A DNA stretch of 64,000 nucleotides from positions 3,472,001 through 3,536,000 of the forward strand of contig OZ220684.1 in the NCBI GenBank assembly GCA_965116395.1, read 5' to 3'. Below, in pieces: positions 32,860-41,854 of the stretch. The stretch is from Bin5 sp965116395. Its GTDB lineage: Bacteria > Chloroflexota > Anaerolineae > Caldilineales > Caldilineaceae. The notes beneath the pieces are model-generated. The model worked only from the letters and a program-made list of their open reading frames with translations, was not told the origin of the DNA and searched no databases. How positions within the stretch are numbered: the stretch's first letter is position 1; each line of letters starts with the position of its first letter. A program made the translations under genes and the position numbers.

Positions 32860-35022
32860 ATGAAACCACTCGAATCGGAACGCCTTACCTCATTTGCGGG
32901 TAACCTGAAGAACGATTTCTCGGCGCAAATTGGGCGCGGCCCGGAAGAGGCCGCCGAGCTGGACCGGATGCGCGCTGCGCTGCGCGATTCCCTCAACTTG
33001 GAAATGCATTCCCGTGAGGGCATCGAATGGTACCGAAGCGCCTACACTGAAGCCTTTCTCTTCATGTATGATCTGTCCTTCTACGACCGAGAGTCTGGTC
33101 GTTACCGTATCGACGAAGTCCTCGACGACGGCGAGCGCGAGTTCGGCGGTTACGACATCATCCTGCTGTGGCAGTCTTATCCCCGGCTCGGCATCGATGA
33201 CCGCAACCAGATCGATTACTACCGCGACATGCCGGGCGGCCTGCAAGGGCTGCGCGAGGTGGTTGACCGCGCCCATGCGCGCGGCGTGCGCGTCTTTGTC
33301 AACTACAACCCCTGGGACATCGGCACGCGCCGCGAGCCGGGCGCGCCGCCCTATACCGATGCCAGAGGATATCGCGGCAGGTTCCCAGACACCAACGCGC
33401 CCGCAGTAGCCGACGCCGAAGCCTTAGGCGCCGTGATCAAGGAGATCGGCGCGGACGGCGTCTTCCTGGATACGATGGCCTCGGACGACCCGGGATTCCT
33501 GGCGCCAATGGAGCGGGCCAACGCCAACATTGTGTTCAACCCGGAGTCGGTGCCCCCCACAGAGGCCCTGTCCTCAATTGCGGGCAGCTGGCTGCAGCGC
33601 AATACGGTTGTCCCGCCTGACCTATTGACCATCCGCTGGCTGGAGCCGCGTTTTTCTTTTCGCGCCATCGACCGCAACGCCGACGAACACAGCGATATCA
33701 TCCAGAAGGCGTTTTTCCACGGTTGCGGCCAGGTCGTGTGGGAGAATATTTTCGGCTGGTGGAACCCCTGGAATGAAGAAGATCGAGCACTGCTGCGCCG
33801 CTGTGTGCGGCTATTGCGCCGGTTCTCCAGCGCATTCCAGGACCGGGACTGGCAGCCCTATGTAGCCACGGAAGTGGATGGCGTTTACGCACATCTCTGG
33901 CACAGCGGTGATACGATCCTGCATACCTTGATAAACGATACGGGGGGTCCGGTCGACGGCCCGCTGTTGCGTGCGCCCGCGGCCGCGCCTGACGGCCGCC
34001 CTATGCGCCATTACGACTTTTGGAATGGAACAGAAATCGAACCCGATCCGCTAAGTGACGCGCATCTGCTTTCGCTTTCTATGGCCAGCGGCGCGGCGGG
34101 ATGTATTGTTTCGGCTCCTGAGGGCGTAGACGTCGACCTGCGAATCGGATTGGAGGTACTGGAAAAGGAAGGATCTGAGGGTATTGACCGCAGGCGCGTC
34201 GGTCTTGCCGACCTGACGCTACGTCCTGTCGAGCGGTCGCGCCCGGTCGCGGCTGGTGAGGAACCCGAGGAGATGTGCCAGGTTCCCGCGGGCCCCTTCA
34301 TATTCGGTGTGCGTCACAACAATCGCACCGCGATGGAAGGCGCATGCTACGGTAAAATGGACCAGCTCTGGGACAAATACCATCCCAGGGAGTTCATCGA
34401 CCTGCAAGAATATTGGATCGATCGCACCGAGGTTACGAACGCCTCCTACCACGCATTTCTTGAACAGACCCGCTACCTGCCGCGCGACCTCACCAACTTC
34501 CTGCGCCACTGGCACAAGCCACCCAGCAGTGAACAAGAGCCCTGGACCTGGAGCCCGCCCGCCGGCAAAGAGCGGCATCCCGTCATCTGGGTGGACCTGG
34601 ACGATGCTCGCGCTTACGCCAACTGGGCCGGCAAGCGTTTGCCTCTGGAAGAGGAGTGGCAGAAGGCCGTTGGCTTTGCCGTCTGGCCCTGGGGTGACGG
34701 TTTCGACCCAGCCCTTTGCAATAGCGGCAGTGACGACACGACCCCGGTCGACCAGTTCCCAGGAAGCGCCAGCCACGTCGGCTGCCTCGACATGGCCGGC
34801 AACGTCTGGGAATGGACCGAAAGCGAACGCGACGACGGCCATACGCGCTACGCCATCATTCGGGGCGGAAGCTACCTGAAGGTTGAAGGCAGCATCTGGT
34901 ACAACGCCAGCGGCGCGCAGCCCAACGACTGCCACGAGAAGATACTGCTGATGTACCCGGGATTGGACCGCTGCGGCACGGTCGGCTTCCGGTGTGTCAA
35001 GGACGTCGCCCCTTCCGAATAG
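32860..35022 (+). CDS. Glycosidase-like TIM-barrel protein fused to a formylglycine-generating-enzyme (FGE/SUMF1-like) domain
   Basis: A 720-residue two-part protein. Residues about 45-400 look like a TIM-barrel glycoside hydrolase: GGYDIILLWQSYPRLGIDD, RGVRVFVNYNPWD, then GADGVFLDTMASDD with a candidate nucleophile Asp and IVFNPESVPP with a candidate acid Glu. Residues about 470-718 form an FGE-sulfatase-type domain: CQVPAGPFIFG, DRTEVTNASYHAFL, AGNVWEWTES, RGGSYLK, GFRCVKD. The paired active-site cysteines of true FGE are not present in the usual place, so this half is more likely a binding or structural module. GGAGGAAAG precedes ATG 32860. No signal peptide is visible, so it is cytoplasmic. 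It may handle imported oligosaccharides. Confidence 0.7.
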   Translation: MKPLESERLTSFAGNLKNDFSAQIGRGPEEAAELDRMRAALRDSLNLEMHSREGIEWYRSAYTEAFLFMYDLSFYDRESGRYRIDEVLDDGEREFGGYDIILLWQSYPRLGIDDRNQIDYYRDMPGGLQGLREVVDRAHARGVRVFVNYNPWDIGTRREPGAPPYTDARGYRGRFPDTNAPAVADAEALGAVIKEIGADGVFLDTMASDDPGFLAPMERANANIVFNPESVPPTEALSSIAGSWLQRNTVVPPDLLTIRWLEPRFSFRAIDRNADEHSDIIQKAFFHGCGQVVWENIFGWWNPWNEEDRALLRRCVRLLRRFSSAFQDRDWQPYVATEVDGVYAHLWHSGDTILHTLINDTGGPVDGPLLRAPAAAPDGRPMRHYDFWNGTEIEPDPLSDAHLLSLSMASGAAGCIVSAPEGVDVDLRIGLEVLEKEGSEGIDRRRVGLADLTLRPVERSRPVAAGEEPEEMCQVPAGPFIFGVRHNNRTAMEGACYGKMDQLWDKYHPREFIDLQEYWIDRTEVTNASYHAFLEQTRYLPRDLTNFLRHWHKPPSSEQEPWTWSPPAGKERHPVIWVDLDDARAYANWAGKRLPLEEEWQKAVGFAVWPWGDGFDPALCNSGSDDTTPVDQFPGSASHVGCLDMAGNVWEWTESERDDGHTRYAIIRGGSYLKVEGSIWYNASGAQPNDCHEKILLMYPGLDRCGTVGFRCVKDVAPSE

Positions 35023-35084
35023 AATGAGAAGCGAAGACAGAACGCAAGGCGGCTCGCCGTTCCCAAACCAGTTAAGGAGCGAAA

Positions 35085-35954
35085 ATGACGACCGACCTGA
35101 CACCCGAAGCGCGCATGACGCAGCTCAAGCAGAATGGCTTTTGTGTCATCGAAAATGTGGCCGACGAGTGGCTTATGGACAGGACGCGTGCCTGCGTGGA
35201 CAAGGCCCTGGCCGAAGTTGAGCCCGAACGGCTGGCCAAGACCAAGTCCCCCGGCAGTCTGATCGACTCAAACGACTACCCTGAGCTCGCCGATCTGATA
35301 GGCAACCCCAAAGCGCTCGCCGAACTCGACCGCATGGGCGTGAAGGACATAAAGTTCTGGAAGGCGGTGATCATCAGCAAGCCGCCGGGCGGGCCCCGTC
35401 TCTACTGGCACCAGGACTGCCTCATGTGGCAGGACCCGCGCGCCTACAGCGACAGACCGCCCATGATCTTCCTCATGTACTACATGGAGGACACCACACG
35501 CCACAACGGCTGCCTGCGCCTGCTCCCCGGCACCCACCGCCTCCGCCACACCCTCCACGACATGGGCGAGGCGCACACCAGAGAGATCAACCGCATCGAC
35601 GACCCCAACGACCCTCGTTTCCGCGACTACCCCGGCGAGGTCGACGTGCCGGTCAATGCGGGAGATGTGGTAGTCGGCGACGCGCGCATGTTCCACTCCG
35701 CGCACACCAACCATTCGAACGATAAACGGACGGTAATCACCATCTGGTTTCACCCCTTCTTCTCCGACCTGCTGGAGCCGACACAGAGCTGGATCCACGA
35801 CTACATGCACAGGCAGCACGCCAACTGGCCGCCGGAGGCCCTCGCCAAGATCGAACGGCTCATCCCTGACTATCGCGGCGGGGTCGCGCCGATGGAGCAA
35901 GATCGGACGCCGGACGAGCGCTTGCGCTGGCCCGAAGCGGTGGCCGCTGGCTAG
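35085..35954 (+). CDS. Phytanoyl-CoA dioxygenase (PhyH) family protein
   Basis: Fe(II)/2-oxoglutarate-dependent dioxygenase of 289 residues. The iron ligands are His109 and Asp111 in YWHQDCLMW and a distal His in RMFHSAHTNHS (about 204); Arg215 (NDKRTV) is placed to bind 2-oxoglutarate. The N-terminus NGFCVIENVADEWL is typical. A TAAGGAGCGAAA site precedes ATG 35085. It lies between the glycosidase-like fusion and the triplicated cassette in the same direction. Substrate unknown; family members hydroxylate many small molecules. Confidence 0.88.
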   Translation: MTTDLTPEARMTQLKQNGFCVIENVADEWLMDRTRACVDKALAEVEPERLAKTKSPGSLIDSNDYPELADLIGNPKALAELDRMGVKDIKFWKAVIISKPPGGPRLYWHQDCLMWQDPRAYSDRPPMIFLMYYMEDTTRHNGCLRLLPGTHRLRHTLHDMGEAHTREINRIDDPNDPRFRDYPGEVDVPVNAGDVVVGDARMFHSAHTNHSNDKRTVITIWFHPFFSDLLEPTQSWIHDYMHRQHANWPPEALAKIERLIPDYRGGVAPMEQDRTPDERLRWPEAVAAG

Positions 35955-35999
35955 TCGCATTTTAGCGGATTCGAGGGAATGGACCACCGGTACTCACGG

Positions 36000-36029
36000 T
36001 TGACATCGCGCTGATTGCAGAAATGTAGT
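36000..36029 (+). promoter_or_regulatory. Promoter-like site before cassette copy A
   Basis: TTGACA (36000-36005), 18-bp spacer, TGTAGT (36024-36029). The -35 and the following TC match the stronger site before copy C, suggesting common ancestry. Confidence 0.45.
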
Positions 36030-36057
36030 TTTCCAAACTCCTCAGCAGGAGACAAAG

Positions 36058-36849
36058 ATGAAGATCCTTATCACCGGCATCACCGGCAAGATTGGCCGCT
36101 ATCTGGCGCCAATTCTGGCCCGCGACCACGAGGTCCATGGCATTGACATTCTCCCTTCGGACTGGCCCAATGCCACCCAGGCCGACCTCTGCGACGCCGA
36201 CGCGTTGCCGGCCGTCTTCGAAGGCGTGGACGTCGTCATCCATATGGCTGCCGACCCCCGCCATGAAGTCGAAATCGGCTGGGATGAACTGACCAACCCC
36301 AACCTGATAGCCACTGCCCGCATGTACGACGCTGCACACGACGCCGGTGTGCGGCGGGTCATCTTCGCCAGTTCGATGCACGTCATGGGCGCCTACGAGT
36401 GGGACGAGCCGTACCTCTCTATCCTTTCCGGGCGCCACGACGGCCTGGACCCGGCCTCGATCCCTCTCGTCAAAGGCGATGATCCGGGCAGGCCGGACAG
36501 CCGCTACGGCGCCACCAAGATCTTCGGCGAATCGTTGGGCCGCTACTACACCCAGGGCGGCAACATCGACCGCCCCGACCAGCGTCCGATGGAGGTAATC
36601 TGCGTCCGTCTTGGCACGCTGCCGGCCTCCGATCGCCCCGGCGGTGACTATCGCTCGCTGGTAAGCTGGTTCAGTTATCGCGATGCCGGCGGATTTTTCC
36701 AGGCCTGCGTTGAACGACCCAACATAAAATACGAAATCATCTATGGCGCGTCCAACAACAAGTGGAAGATTTACGACACTCCCTACGCCTGGGAGCTGCT
36801 GGATTTCATGCCGGTCGACAGCGCCGAAGACCACTGGCGCAAAGAGTAA
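36058..36849 (+). CDS. NAD-dependent epimerase/dehydratase, uronate-dehydrogenase-like (cassette copy A)
   Basis: Extended short-chain dehydrogenase of 263 residues. Cofactor motif GITGKIG (7-13), active-site Ser105/106 in FASSMHVMG, Tyr150 and Lys154 in SRYGATKIFGE. The C-terminal pattern (VICVRLGTLP, RSLVSWFSYRD, YEIIYGASNN) is like uronate dehydrogenase, which oxidises hexuronates to aldarolactones, rather than like UDP-sugar epimerases. CAGGAGACAAAG precedes the ATG. The paired beta-propeller gene follows after 50 bp. First of three tandem copies; closest to copy C at its C-terminal end. Confidence 0.85.
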   Translation: MKILITGITGKIGRYLAPILARDHEVHGIDILPSDWPNATQADLCDADALPAVFEGVDVVIHMAADPRHEVEIGWDELTNPNLIATARMYDAAHDAGVRRVIFASSMHVMGAYEWDEPYLSILSGRHDGLDPASIPLVKGDDPGRPDSRYGATKIFGESLGRYYTQGGNIDRPDQRPMEVICVRLGTLPASDRPGGDYRSLVSWFSYRDAGGFFQACVERPNIKYEIIYGASNNKWKIYDTPYAWELLDFMPVDSAEDHWRKE

Positions 36850-36899
36850 CCTACAGCACCTCGCCTACACCGTGGCGCAACATGGGAGGACAATCGATC

Positions 36900-37796
36900 A
36901 TGACAGTTGGATATGGCGATTTTCGCTACGAACTGGACGATTCCTGGCCGACGCTTCCCGAAGGGTGGTCGCTCGGCTCGGTGCCCGATCTGGCGATCGA
37001 TTCGCGCGACCGCGTCTTTGTCTTCTGCCGCCATAAACATCCCGTCGTCGCGTTTGAGGCGGAGACCGGGAAATTCATCACCTCCTGGGGTGAAAACGAG
37101 TTCACCGAACCGCACGGCATCTTCATCGACGCCGACGATTATGTGTGGGTCACCGACCGCCAGGAGCACGTAGTCACCAAGCACACGCAGCACGGCGAGA
37201 AACTGCTCGAGCTGGGCCGCCGCGGCTGGGCCATGATGACCGTTACGCCCTACGGCACCACCCTGGACCCGCCCTTCAACATGCCGGCCGGCGTGGCCAC
37301 CGCCGAGGACGGCAGCATCTTCGCGGCCGACGGCTACGGCAACCGCCAGGTCCACCGCTTTTCCCCGGAGGGCGAGCTGGAAGTCTCCTGGGGAACCTCC
37401 GGCCTCGAGCCGGGTCAGTTCGCGCTGGTACATAATATCGGCATCGACACGCAGGGCCGCGTTCTGATCTGCGACCGCGAGGCAAACCGCATTCAGCTCT
37501 TCGATCGAGACGGCAACTTCATCACGATGTTTGAAGATGTACACAGGCCGGGCGACGTATATTGCAGCCCCGACCAGTACGTCTATGTTGCCGAGCAGGG
37601 CAGCGCTATGGGCAAAGGGCCTCTCCCCTGCGGCATCTCAATCTTTCACGAATCGGGCGAACTTGTCTGCCGTTTCCGCGGCCCCGAAACCGGCCTGCGC
37701 ATGCCGCACGGCATCTGGTGCGACTCGAAGGGAAACATCTTTGTGGCCGAACTGGGCGAAGGCGGCAACCGTGCCCGCAAGTTTGTCAAAGTGTGA
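36900..37796 (+). CDS. Six-bladed NHL-type beta-propeller protein (cassette copy A)
   Basis: A 298-residue soluble propeller built of NHL-like repeats with the recurring blade motif (AIDSRDRVFVFCR, FIDADDYVWVTDR, AEDGSIFAADGYGNRQVHRF, GIDTQGRVLICDREANRIQ, CDSKGNIFVAELG). It resembles peptidyl-alpha-hydroxyglycine amidating lyase and SMP-30/gluconolactonase folds, with conserved FTEPHGIFID and MPHGIW His residues that could bind metal. GGGAGGA lies nine bases before ATG 36900; the frame is open upstream inside the dehydrogenase gene, but that start is unlikely. There is no signal peptide. Fixed pairing with a uronate-dehydrogenase-like gene suggests a lactonase or a lyase acting on its product; inference only. 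Confidence 0.8.
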   Translation: MTVGYGDFRYELDDSWPTLPEGWSLGSVPDLAIDSRDRVFVFCRHKHPVVAFEAETGKFITSWGENEFTEPHGIFIDADDYVWVTDRQEHVVTKHTQHGEKLLELGRRGWAMMTVTPYGTTLDPPFNMPAGVATAEDGSIFAADGYGNRQVHRFSPEGELEVSWGTSGLEPGQFALVHNIGIDTQGRVLICDREANRIQLFDRDGNFITMFEDVHRPGDVYCSPDQYVYVAEQGSAMGKGPLPCGISIFHESGELVCRFRGPETGLRMPHGIWCDSKGNIFVAELGEGGNRARKFVKV

Positions 37797-37912
37797 GAAC
37801 GCGCCGGGGCGGGACCGAATCCCGCTGGTCCTGACCATCGCCGGCGAAACCAACATGACATCGAAAAAAACAGGCAAACCAATAAAGTGAAACGCACTCC
37901 AGGAGACAATCT

Positions 37913-38704
37913 ATGAAAGTTCTACTCACCGGCATCAGCGGTACAATCGGCAGCTTGCTGGCGCCCGAATTAGGTCGCGACCACGAAGTGTCCGGTGTGG
38001 ACCTGCTTCCCTCCGACTGGCCAAACGCGACCCAGGCCGACCTCTGCGACCCGAGCGCCCTTCCACCCATCTTCGAAGGCATCGACGTCGTCGTCCACCT
38101 CGCGGCTGACCCGCGCCACGAGGTGGAAATCGGCTGGGAAGAGCTAACCAACCCCAATCTGATCGCCACCGCCCGCATGTATGACGCCGCCCATGACGCG
38201 GGCGTGCGCCGGGTCATCTTCGTCAGTTCGATGCATGTTATGGGCGGTTACGAGTTTGACGAGCCTTACCTGTCGATCGTTTCCGGCCGCCTCGATGGCC
38301 TCGACCCGGCCTCCATTCCCCTGATCAAGGGGGACGCCCCAGCCAGGCCGGACAGCCGTTACGGCGCGACCAAGATATTCGGCGAATCCCTGGGCCGTTA
38401 CTATACCGAGGGCGGCAACATAGACCGCCCTGACGAACGCCCGATGGAGGTCATCTGTGTCCGTTTTGGCACGTTGCCCCGCTCCAACCGGCCCGAAAAG
38501 GACTACCGCTCGCTGGTGAGCTGGATCAGCAAGCGCGACGCGGTCGGCTTCTTCCGGGCCTGCATTGAGAAACCCGGCATCGGCTATGAGATCATCTACG
38601 GCGCTTCCAACAATACTTGGAAAATCTACGACACACCCTACGCTTACAATCTGTTGAATTTCGTTCCTGCAGACAACGCTTCAGAACACTGGGGCAAGGA
38701 ATAG
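37913..38704 (+). CDS. NAD-dependent epimerase/dehydratase, uronate-dehydrogenase-like (cassette copy B)
   Basis: A 263-residue paralog of copy A with the same motifs: GISGTIG, VSSMHVMGGYEFDE, RYGATKIFGE. It is the most divergent of the three at the C-terminus (SWISKRDAVGFFRACIEKPG, YNLLNFVPADN). CCAGGAGACAATCT precedes the ATG. The following propeller gene starts 14 bp after its stop with a very strong AGGAGG site, tighter than in copies A and C. Confidence 0.85.
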   Translation: MKVLLTGISGTIGSLLAPELGRDHEVSGVDLLPSDWPNATQADLCDPSALPPIFEGIDVVVHLAADPRHEVEIGWEELTNPNLIATARMYDAAHDAGVRRVIFVSSMHVMGGYEFDEPYLSIVSGRLDGLDPASIPLIKGDAPARPDSRYGATKIFGESLGRYYTEGGNIDRPDERPMEVICVRFGTLPRSNRPEKDYRSLVSWISKRDAVGFFRACIEKPGIGYEIIYGASNNTWKIYDTPYAYNLLNFVPADNASEHWGKE

Positions 38705-38718
38705 AAGGAGGTCAACCA

Positions 38719-39597
38719 ATGTTGACAGTTGGACACGGCGATTTTCGCTACCAGCAGGACGATTCCTGGCCCACTTTGCCAGAAGGGTGGATTATGGATC
38801 ATCCTTCCGGTATAGCGGTTGATTCGCACGATCGGGTCTATGTATTCAATCGCAACAAGCACCCAGTGATCGTCTTCGAGGCCGACACAGGCGAGTTTGT
38901 TACCTCCTGGGGCGAAGGCGAATTCTAGGAGCCGCACGGCATCTTTATCGACGACGAAGACCATGTGTGGACCACTGACCGCAATGACCACACTGTCGTC
39001 AAGTACACGCGCTACGGCGAGAATCTGCTCGAACTGGGCACGCGCGGCTGGGCAAACATGACGGTAACGCCTCAGGGCACGACGCTGGATCCGCCGTTCA
39101 ACATGCCCGCCGGCGTAGCCATCGCCGAGGACGGCTGCATCTTTGTTGCCGACGGTTATGGCAACCGGCAGGTCCATCGTTTCTCAGCGGGAGGCGAGTT
39201 GGAGCTCTCTTGGGGAACGTCGGGGACGGAGCCGGGTCAGTTCGCGCTGGTGCATAACATCGGCATCGACACGCAGGGGCGGGTATTGGTATGTGACAGG
39301 GCAAACGATCGCATTCAGTTTTTCGACCACGAAGGGCAGTTCATTCAGATCTGGGACGATGTCAAGGCGCCAGGCGGTGTCTACTGCAGTCCTGAGGGCG
39401 TGATCTACGTCGCCGAACAGGGTGGTGGTGGTTCCGTCTCGATCTTCGGTGAAGACGGCGAACTGATTTGCCGCTTTACCGGCGAGAAAGCCGGCCTGCG
39501 CGGCGTACACAGCATTTGGATCGATTCTCGAAAAAACCTTTTCATTTCGGAGCTGAGCCACCACGGCCATTGCGTGCAAAGGTATGCCAAAATCTAG
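38719..39597 (+). pseudogene. Beta-propeller gene of cassette copy B with one in-frame amber stop
   Basis: Starts at ATG 38719 (MLTVGHGDFRY) behind AAGGAGGTCAACCA. Codon 70 is TAG (38926-38928) within GEGEF-stop-EPHGIF, where copies A and C have Thr. The frame then stays open and conserved to 39597, so the full product would be 292 residues with all blades (for example ADGYGNRQVHRFSAGGELEL, SIWIDSRKNLFISELS). There is no other lesion. Possibilities: recent nonsense mutation, sequencing error, read-through, or restart at ATG 38965, which would lose the first blades. Confidence 0.8.
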
Positions 39598-40001
39598 CTC
39601 CGGCTAGTGCCGACGCAAACTGACGGCATACCGAGTCCGCTGCCTCCCGCCAGTTGAGGAAAATCTTGGAACCCCATGGCGGGAGGCCTGTTCCGTCTGA
39701 CAGATTGAGTACAAGAAAGAGACGCTGCTGCACCCTGCGGCCTCTCTGTCCATCTATACCTCGAAGTCGATTCGCAGTCGCGAAAGTTTCGAAATCCCCA
39801 ATATTCTGATTCGGGCAGCGGCCGCATTTTGGAGCCTGCGGAGCTCTATGAATCGCAGCTCTACCGCCAGTCGCGCAGCGCAGCCGACCTTAGCAGTTTG
39901 ACATTCACTACTCTCTTGCGGTACATATGATCTTTTTTGGCGCTTGACATCACCTGCTTGCCTATGGATAATTCACCCAAAACCCCCTGCGGGAGACAGT
40001 C
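39598..40001 (+). other. Spacer between cassette copies B and C
   Basis: A 404-bp gap with no gene recognised. It contains an imperfect inverted pair around CTCCCGCCA (about 39643) and TGGCGGGAG (about 39678), which may be a terminator for copy B. Its right end carries a near-consensus promoter for copy C. Confidence 0.45.
39944..39972 (+). promoter_or_regulatory. Sigma70-type promoter of cassette copy C
   Basis: TTGACA (39944-39949), 17-bp spacer, GATAAT (39967-39972), about 30 bp before ATG 40002. This is the best rightward promoter in the block. Confidence 0.75.
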
Positions 40002-40793
40002 ATGAATATCCTCATCACTGGCATCACCGGTACGATCGGCAGTTTCCTGGCGCCTGACCTTGCGGGCGACCATGACGTATACGGGATCGACCTTCTCCCC
40101 TCGGACTGGCCCAACTCTACGCAGGCCGACCTCTGTGACCCCGACGCGTTGCCGCCCGTCTTCGAAAACATGGATGTGGTCATCCATCTGGCTGCCGACC
40201 CCCGCCACGAGGTCGAAATCGGCTGGGATGTTCTGACCAACCCCAACCTGATCGCCACCGCCCGCATGTACGACGCGGCCCACGACGCCGGCGTACGTCG
40301 GGTCATTTTCGCCAGCTCGATGCACGTTATGGGCGGTTATGAGTTTGACGAGCCCTACCTCTCGATAGTTTCCGGGCGCCTAGACGGCCTGGACCCGGCC
40401 TCCATTCCACTGGTCAAAGGGGATGATCCGGGCAGGCCGGACAGCCGCTACGGTGCCACTAAGATCTTCGGGGAGTCGTTGGGCCGCTACTATACCGAGG
40501 GCGGTAACATCGACCGCCCCGACGAGCGCCCGATGGAGGTCATCTGCGTCCGTCTCGGCACACTGCCGCCGTGGAATCGCCCCGGCAGTGGCTACCGCTC
40601 GCTGGTGAGCTGGTTCAGCCATCGCGATGCGGCAGGATTCTTTCGCGCCTGTGTTGAACGCCCCAACATAAATTACGAAATCATCTATGGGGCGTCCAAC
40701 AACAAGTGGAAGATCTACGACACGCCTTACGCCTGGGAACTGCTCGATTTCATGCCCGTCGACAGCGCCGACGACCACTGGCGTAAAGAGTAA
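40002..40793 (+). CDS. NAD-dependent epimerase/dehydratase, uronate-dehydrogenase-like (cassette copy C)
   Basis: A 263-residue paralog with GITGTIG, ASSMHVMGGYEFDEPY and RYGATKIFGE. It agrees with copy B through the middle (GGYEFDEPYLSIVSGRLDG, YYTEGGNIDRPDERPMEV) but with copy A at the C-terminus (YAWELLDFMPVDSA, HWRKE), a mosaic pattern suggesting gene conversion. GCGGGAGACAGTC precedes the ATG, and it has its own strong promoter. The propeller gene follows after 51 bp. Confidence 0.85.
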   Translation: MNILITGITGTIGSFLAPDLAGDHDVYGIDLLPSDWPNSTQADLCDPDALPPVFENMDVVIHLAADPRHEVEIGWDVLTNPNLIATARMYDAAHDAGVRRVIFASSMHVMGGYEFDEPYLSIVSGRLDGLDPASIPLVKGDDPGRPDSRYGATKIFGESLGRYYTEGGNIDRPDERPMEVICVRLGTLPPWNRPGSGYRSLVSWFSHRDAAGFFRACVERPNINYEIIYGASNNKWKIYDTPYAWELLDFMPVDSADDHWRKE

Positions 40794-40844
40794 CCCTTAC
40801 CCCTGCGCGCCTAAACTGCGCGCCACATCGGAGGACAACCGATT

Positions 40845-41741
40845 ATGACCGTTGGATACGGCGACTTCCGCTATGAGTTGGACGATTCCTGGCCTTCAGT
40901 TCCCGAAGGGTGGTCGCTCGGTTCGGTGCCCGACGTGGCAATCGATTCGCGCGACCGCGTCTTTGTCTTCTGCCGCCACAAACATCCCGTCGTCGCTTTT
41001 GAAGCTGACACCGGGAAGTTCATCACCTCCTGGGGTGAAGGTGAGTTCACCGAGCCGCACGGCATCTTCATCGACGCCGACGACCATGTGTGGGTCACCG
41101 ACCGCCAGGAGCACGTCGTTACCAAGCACACGCAGCATGGCGAAAAACTGCTCGAACTGGGCCGCCGCGGCTGGGCCATGATGACGGTAACTCCCTACGG
41201 CACCACCCTGGACCCGCCCTTCAACATGCCCGCCGGCGTGGCCATTGCCAGCGACGGTACCATCTTCACCGCCGACGGCTATGGCAACCGCCAGGTCCAT
41301 CGATTCTCCGCCGAGGGTGAGCTTGAGTTGTCCTGGGGCACCTCCGGCATAGAGCCAGGCCAGTTCGCGCTCGTACACCAGATCGGCATCGACACGCAGG
41401 ACCGCGTCCTGATCTGTGATCGGGAGTCCAGCCGCATCCAGTTCTTCGACCACGAGGGCGACTTCATAACGATGTGGGAAGACGTGAACGGCCCCGGTGA
41501 TGTCTACTGCAGCCCCGACCAACTGATCTACGTTGCCGAGCAGGGTGGATCCCTGGGCAAGGGCCCCGCGCCGATCGGCGTTTCGATCTTCCATGAGTCG
41601 GGCGAACTGGTCGGTCGCTTCCGCGGGACGGAGACCGGCCTCACCATGCCGCACGGCATCTGGTGCGATTCGAAGGGAAACATATTTGTAGCGGAGCTGG
41701 GCACCGAGGGAAACAAAGCCCGTAAGTTCGTCAAAATCTGA
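40845..41741 (+). CDS. Six-bladed NHL-type beta-propeller protein (cassette copy C)
   Basis: A 298-residue propeller almost the same as copy A (YGDFRYELDDSWPSVPEGWS, FTEPHGIFIDADDHVWVTDR, CDSKGNIFVAELGTEGNKA). Start ATG 40845 has GGAGGACAACCGATT upstream. It is intact, so A and C supply full-length propellers while B does not. Same inferred role as copy A. Confidence 0.8.
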   Translation: MTVGYGDFRYELDDSWPSVPEGWSLGSVPDVAIDSRDRVFVFCRHKHPVVAFEADTGKFITSWGEGEFTEPHGIFIDADDHVWVTDRQEHVVTKHTQHGEKLLELGRRGWAMMTVTPYGTTLDPPFNMPAGVAIASDGTIFTADGYGNRQVHRFSAEGELELSWGTSGIEPGQFALVHQIGIDTQDRVLICDRESSRIQFFDHEGDFITMWEDVNGPGDVYCSPDQLIYVAEQGGSLGKGPAPIGVSIFHESGELVGRFRGTETGLTMPHGIWCDSKGNIFVAELGTEGNKARKFVKI

Positions 41742-41854
41742 CAAGAAATGAAGCAGAATAGCATCCCGTCCTCAAACTGAAGGAGAACGGGATTTGGGGC
41801 TGATACCTTATCCAAGTGCGTGTTTGCCTGGTCTGACGAGGAAAAAGCAAGCCA

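Larger units (their letters stand above)
36058..41741 (+). repeat. Tandem triplication of a dehydrogenase plus beta-propeller cassette
   Basis: Three head-to-tail copies: A 36058-37796, B 37913-39597, C 40002-41741. Each holds a 263-codon SDR gene and a propeller gene of about 292-298 codons. Protein identity between copies is clearly high by eye over full length. Spacers between copies differ (116 and 404 bp). Copy B carries an in-frame stop in the propeller gene. Confidence 0.92.

Noticed and set aside
32860..35022. True formylglycine-generating enzyme for sulfatases
   Set aside because: The paired active-site cysteines are not in place and no sulfatase gene is present in the window.
38926..38928. 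TAG as a pyrrolysine codon
   Set aside because: No pyl genes or known pyrrolysine protein family here, and sister copies have Thr at a non-conserved position.
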